DNA from: CAYVZU01 sp964455935
GTDB lineage: Bacteria; Fibrobacterota; CAYVZU01
Length of the DNA stretch: 16,546 bases
Reading direction: 5' to 3'
Assembly: GCA_964455935.1 (NCBI GenBank)
Contig: CAYVZU010000089.1
Span: 1-16,546 of the forward strand
Each line of letters begins with the position of its first letter. The stretch's first letter is position 1. Of the stretch, positions 14,501 through 16,546 are shown one piece after another. The notes below the pieces were generated by a model. It had not been told where the DNA came from. It did no database searches and worked only from the letters and a program-made list of their open reading frames with translations. The position numbers were made by a program, and so were the translations under genes.

Positions 14501-14673
14501 ATACGGTCTACGGAGTCGACGCCAACGGAACGGCATTGGCGGGCTGGCCCAAGACCCTGACAGCCGGTTACACTGTCACTCTTAGCCCAACGATAGACGA
14601 AGCAAACGGGATTGTTATATTCGGGGCCAGCAATGGCACCAGCGGAATTGTTTATGCATTCGTTTTGCAATAA
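11581..14673 (+). CDS. Large secreted protein: Ig/Fn3-like repeats plus beta-propeller
   Basis: 1030 residues from GTG 11581. An export signal lies at about 48-70 (hydrophobic GLAAFFLLAAVFGAF, then ASA before Asp71). An N-terminal beta-rich domain spans 72-224. Two copies of a two-domain repeat follow: unit A at 226-357 and 462-580 (shared TDGSG, then IxY, then TWN), and unit B, Fn3-like, at 358-459 and 582-679 (shared YWWRVRAKD/HYWRVKARD). A propeller-like region fills 681-1030 with repeated VYVGT/YFGT/YFGG strands. Such proteins act outside the cell in adhesion or ligand binding. No sorting domain is visible at the C-terminus. The start is uncertain: GTG 11581 has a good ribosome-binding site, but the signal peptide fits better with TTG 11698 (residue 40). 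The gene follows the peptide gene by 15 bp, so it is probably cotranscribed. Confidence 0.8.
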   Translation: MTIQYPTPLFYPSPAGGECYAPGVYPEHGGKGLRNRPEQLPGQKHESFSRGLAAFFLLAAVFGAFSLASADVYTTWATSQGTGQNQFTNPTNGYNAPSATYTYAVANKNQSYDGFSNGGHTTDIIDSVFVVLQVYISGALFNDYSTVTPYLGGSLCTQTVGQGYWNNHIGVGNVGPETLNVTSCRTWAWTDFATLEIRLTNVKSASPDNQTYYYDAVGYRIFYTPVKPTVTIVSASQISTDGSGKIAVTYNMTHPTSLTSRMLIEYNYTGTWNEAYISAASAPATIDNSGIGTGLAQVRTIATNVSGATFEWDTKNAGNEGGAFLGEDNSVQIRITPSDGTNTGDVVTSSSFSVDNAAPAGYACSTPTDGTDWPGPKPTLTSSAATDAHTISYEIQIDTAASNFAGGDYQTSGWQAADNDWVLVTNLDVGGFYWWRVRAKDNLGNAGTWAVDTFSFEVSPYRPNLVVDTAYQATDGSGDVYIQYDFTDPDNSNPVRLNAIQYSTNNSTWNNAAIAGASTGTISSNTITGITQPITNGWFKWAAGTNLANTEDGTVWIRTIPNDGTYDGVTVSSISFLVDTKVPTAPAYDSPSDGGTGVVLNPTLACNASTDYSSIQYQFQVATNTAFSTGLQTSSWQSFTSWSPSNLAGNTVHYWRVKARDFYLNENTAYSDTFSFTTINGWSVTITNGPVTAIILGDGVVYVGTGGTLQDLYCYRVTDGNQNWSYSQPLNSANITSIASEYIASAGKYAVYFGTANGRIYGLWDNGGSASNRWGTQPRNLGTSVGVGEMIPSTDGSYLYFPFNNGAYKLNGSDGTNAAGWPKAGINASNGAASIEDGTYVYFGGTGGVLSRYAPDGTGLNTCATLGAGSIDKPLGMWRNAVYVAQNGDNALDAVDASTMGQSWSSATLGAAATSGPYCFSATDKIFLGAGSVLKRVDGTGTVDAWSVTTAGSVNATPMVTSSGDKIFFGCNSNTVYGVDANGTALAGWPKTLTAGYTVTLSPTIDEANGIVIFGASNGTSGIVYAFVLQ

Positions 14674-16264
14674 AGCGCAAGGTCTGGCCGTTGTTCTCCT
14701 GGCCGGCTTGGCCTGGGGCACCATGTTCCGGGCTGACGAGTGCCGCAGCGGCAACAGCGGCTCAACGATTCGTTTGCCCTTGATCAGAACCATGATAGCA
14801 GACATTGGGTCGACGATTCTCTCCTCCCCCGCTGTCGCAAACGACACTGTGTTCATCGGCGCCCGCGACAGCAGTGTTTATGCCTTCCTTGGCCAAAACC
14901 GGCTTTGGCGATTTAAAACACACGATTGGGTGGATGCTTCCCCTCTCTATCGAGACGGTAAGGTATATGCGGGATCGCGTGATGGGCTGATTTACATCCT
15001 GGATGCAAGGACGGGCGATTCGGCAGGCGCCATCCTCAACGGCGGAACGCAAATCTCCTCTCCTCTGATAAAAAACAATCTCGTACTATTCGGTTCCGGG
15101 GCCTGGTCCACGAATATGTCGGCACGGCACTTGGCGGATGGTAGCAGTGCCTGGAATTTCACAAGTTCAATCGTCTATTCCTCACCTGCCCTTAAGGATT
15201 CCACGCTCTGCTTCGGTAACAACAGCGGCGAGTTGATCGCGCTCAATGTCATGGACGGAAGCCTTCGTTGGCGGGTTCAAACGGGCGGCGGCGTATATTT
15301 TTCCACGCCTGCCATCGCGGGTGACGCGGTGTATTTCTCGCCCGGCGACTACGATCTGAATCTTTATGCCGTGTCGCTGGCGGACGGCGGATTGATTTGG
15401 AGGAGCCAAAGCGCCAACATAGCAGCCAAAACAATCGACCTTTCTCTGCTCCGGCAACTCCTTTTCTACCGGCCCGAAGCGCGCGAAAAAATGGTTGCCA
15501 GAATGGGCGCCGCCAAAAAGCTCAACGCAATACAAGTCGACCTGCTGCGGCCGATTCTCTCCAAAACGGGTTCCGCTCATGCGTTTGTTCCAATCGGGGG
15601 AAGCGCCACTTCCTCTCCGGCCATCGGAGACTCGTGTGTGTTTGTAACCCACATGGAATACGGCTATCCGAACCCGCGTTTCATGATCTCCGCTTTCGAA
15701 AGGAACAACGGCCGGGAGCGATGGTCCTTTTCCGAAGTTCGAAGCTGCGTGCAGCTGGGATTCTGTTCCAGCCCCGTTTTGGCCGATTCGGTCGTCATTT
15801 TTGGCTGGGGCGAAGGCAAAATCTATGCCTTTCACGCAAATCGGGGCACCAAACTTTGGGAGGATAGCCTTGAGGGGGACTTACTCTCCTCCCCGGCTAT
15901 CAGCAACGGGAAGCTATACGCGGCCACAACGGCGGGCAGGATCTACGAATTTCAAAGCGCAGCCACAACGGCCAACCCCAGCGGTTTCGAGGACGGCACC
16001 TATTGTTACCCCAATCCGGCCAAAACGGTATCGCGGATACAATATTATCTTCCCAATTCAGGACGGGTCGAAGTCCGGATTTTTGATATGGGCCATCGGC
16101 TGGTTCGGGTATTCCAATCCGGCGGACTACCAGCCGGGACAAAAGGGACCTTCACATGGGATCTTCTGAACGTGGCCAATGGAGCATACTTCGCAGTCGT
16201 GAAAGTGAAATACGACAACGGCTTGACCAATCGGAAGACCCTGAGAATGGGCGTGCTGCAATGA
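14654..16264 (+). CDS. Secreted PQQ-like beta-propeller protein with FlgD/type IX-like C-terminal domain
   Basis: 536 residues from ATG 14654, overlapping the previous gene by 20 bp; GGAA lies 7 bp upstream. Signal peptide at 1-27 (hydrophobic LAVVLLAGLAWG). Residues 50-435 are propeller blades with repeated SSPA/STPA turns, each followed by a VFIGA-type strand and a LYAV/IYAF-type strand. A helical, Arg/Lys-rich insertion at about 255-305 interrupts the blades. Residues 449-536 form a FlgD-like Ig domain beginning GTYCYPNPAK and ending TLRMGVLQ, the pattern of C-terminal sorting domains recognised by type IX-type secretion. The next gene resembles PorV, the shuttle protein of that system, which fits. 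The propeller looks structural or ligand-binding; I see no enzyme motif. Confidence 0.87.
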   Translation: MHSFCNKAQGLAVVLLAGLAWGTMFRADECRSGNSGSTIRLPLIRTMIADIGSTILSSPAVANDTVFIGARDSSVYAFLGQNRLWRFKTHDWVDASPLYRDGKVYAGSRDGLIYILDARTGDSAGAILNGGTQISSPLIKNNLVLFGSGAWSTNMSARHLADGSSAWNFTSSIVYSSPALKDSTLCFGNNSGELIALNVMDGSLRWRVQTGGGVYFSTPAIAGDAVYFSPGDYDLNLYAVSLADGGLIWRSQSANIAAKTIDLSLLRQLLFYRPEAREKMVARMGAAKKLNAIQVDLLRPILSKTGSAHAFVPIGGSATSSPAIGDSCVFVTHMEYGYPNPRFMISAFERNNGRERWSFSEVRSCVQLGFCSSPVLADSVVIFGWGEGKIYAFHANRGTKLWEDSLEGDLLSSPAISNGKLYAATTAGRIYEFQSAATTANPSGFEDGTYCYPNPAKTVSRIQYYLPNSGRVEVRIFDMGHRLVRVFQSGGLPAGTKGTFTWDLLNVANGAYFAVVKVKYDNGLTNRKTLRMGVLQ

Positions 16265-16319
16265 GAAATCCAAACGCCCCGCGCGGAAATGCGAACTTGA
16301 ATACGGAAAGGCCAGGCGC

Positions 16320-16546
16320 ATGACCACCTCTGCGCGAAAACCAAACACCAAGAGCCCCCCCATGTCAATGTTTTGGAGACTTTGGATTCTTCTCTTGCTA
16401 TCTCATATGGCTGCGCTTGCTGATAATGGCGACAACCATCAGGCCAACGCAGCCAATAGCGCACTTGCGTATCTCCGGCTGTCCCCTGGGGCAAGAATCG
16501 CCGCCATGGGTGGGGCCATCTCCTGCCTTGGAAACGACGCCGCATC
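16320..16546 (+). CDS. PorV/UPF0164-like outer-membrane protein, 5' part only (cut by window end)
   Basis: Only the first 75 residues are present. ATG 16320 has AAGG about 8 bases upstream. The product opens with a basic N-region, a hydrophobic run (WRLWILLLLSHMAAL) and ALA before Asp, a good signal peptide. The mature start holds SALAYLRLSPGARIAAMGGA followed by DAA, the N-terminal pattern of PorV/PorQ/UPF0164 beta-barrels (A..YL.L.PGAR..GMGGA). PorV carries type IX substrates to the attachment complex at the outer membrane, which suits the FlgD-like domain of the preceding protein. In-frame ATGs at 16362 and 16368 lack ribosome-binding sites. The family call rests on a short stretch. Confidence 0.6.
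   Translation, partial: MTTSARKPNTKSPPMSMFWRLWILLLLSHMAALADNGDNHQANAANSALAYLRLSPGARIAAMGGAISCLGNDAA

Noticed and set aside
15182..15835. Minus-strand frame over the propeller gene
   Set aside because: No recognisable motif; the plus-strand propeller repeats are clear.
16261..16323. A 20-codon frame bridging the propeller and PorV-like genes by ATGA overlaps at both ends
   Set aside because: The overlaps are intriguing but the peptide is low-complexity with no family signal; it may be a translational relay at most.
1..16546. CRISPR array, insertion sequence, integrase or phage genes
   Set aside because: No regularly spaced repeats, transposase or integrase motifs are visible in any frame.

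Overview
The window looks like an uncultivated Gram-negative bacterium, perhaps from the FCB group or a neighbouring candidate phylum. This is inference. It rests on a secreted protein with a FlgD/type IX-like C-terminal domain, a PorV/UPF0164-like outer-membrane protein start, degenerate receiver-HDOD-STAS signalling genes and moderate GC. I cannot name a genus.

Left part (1-2030). On the minus strand lie a tandem STAS protein with a hairpin terminator at its 3' end, and a coupled pair of genes: a small two-helix membrane protein and an exported 224-residue protein. A plus-strand tRNA-Arg(UCU) gene sits between them, and the 3' end of the membrane-protein gene runs antisense into it. A near-consensus sigma70 promoter (1997-2024) begins the plus-strand run that fills the rest of the window.

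Glycan/signalling block (2247-7311). Six tightly packed genes, mostly overlapping by 4-7 bp, encode a PIG-L/LmbE deacetylase, a WecA/MraY-type polyprenyl-phosphate sugar-phosphate transferase, an HD-GYP protein, a nucleotidyltransferase-fold protein (PF14907-like), an HprK-related kinase and a SipW-like Ser/His S26 peptidase. After a 135-bp gap with alternative hairpins comes a 747-residue receiver-HDOD-receiver-STAS regulator (7447-9690).

Peptide block (9842-11565). A PqqD-like protein, a radical SAM/SPASM enzyme and a 55-residue Cys-rich peptide with no signal sequence form a typical ribosomally made, post-translationally modified peptide (RiPP) arrangement. Palindromic AT-rich or purine/pyrimidine-biased intergenic DNA flanks the PqqD-SPASM pair. 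HprK-like kinase and nucleotidyltransferase homologues tailor the C-terminal Ser of some lasso peptides, and this peptide also ends in Ser. I therefore read 5055-11565 as a candidate peptide pathway in which a thioether- or otherwise SAM-modified peptide might also be phosphorylated or sugar-modified. No lasso cyclase and no transporter is visible.

Surface block (11581-16546). A roughly 1000-residue secreted protein (two Ig/Fn3-like repeat pairs plus a beta-propeller), a second secreted propeller with a FlgD-like C-terminal domain, and the start of a PorV/UPF0164-like protein follow in the same direction with overlaps or short gaps. They may be the export or surface-display part of the same locus, but that link is inferred only from adjacency.
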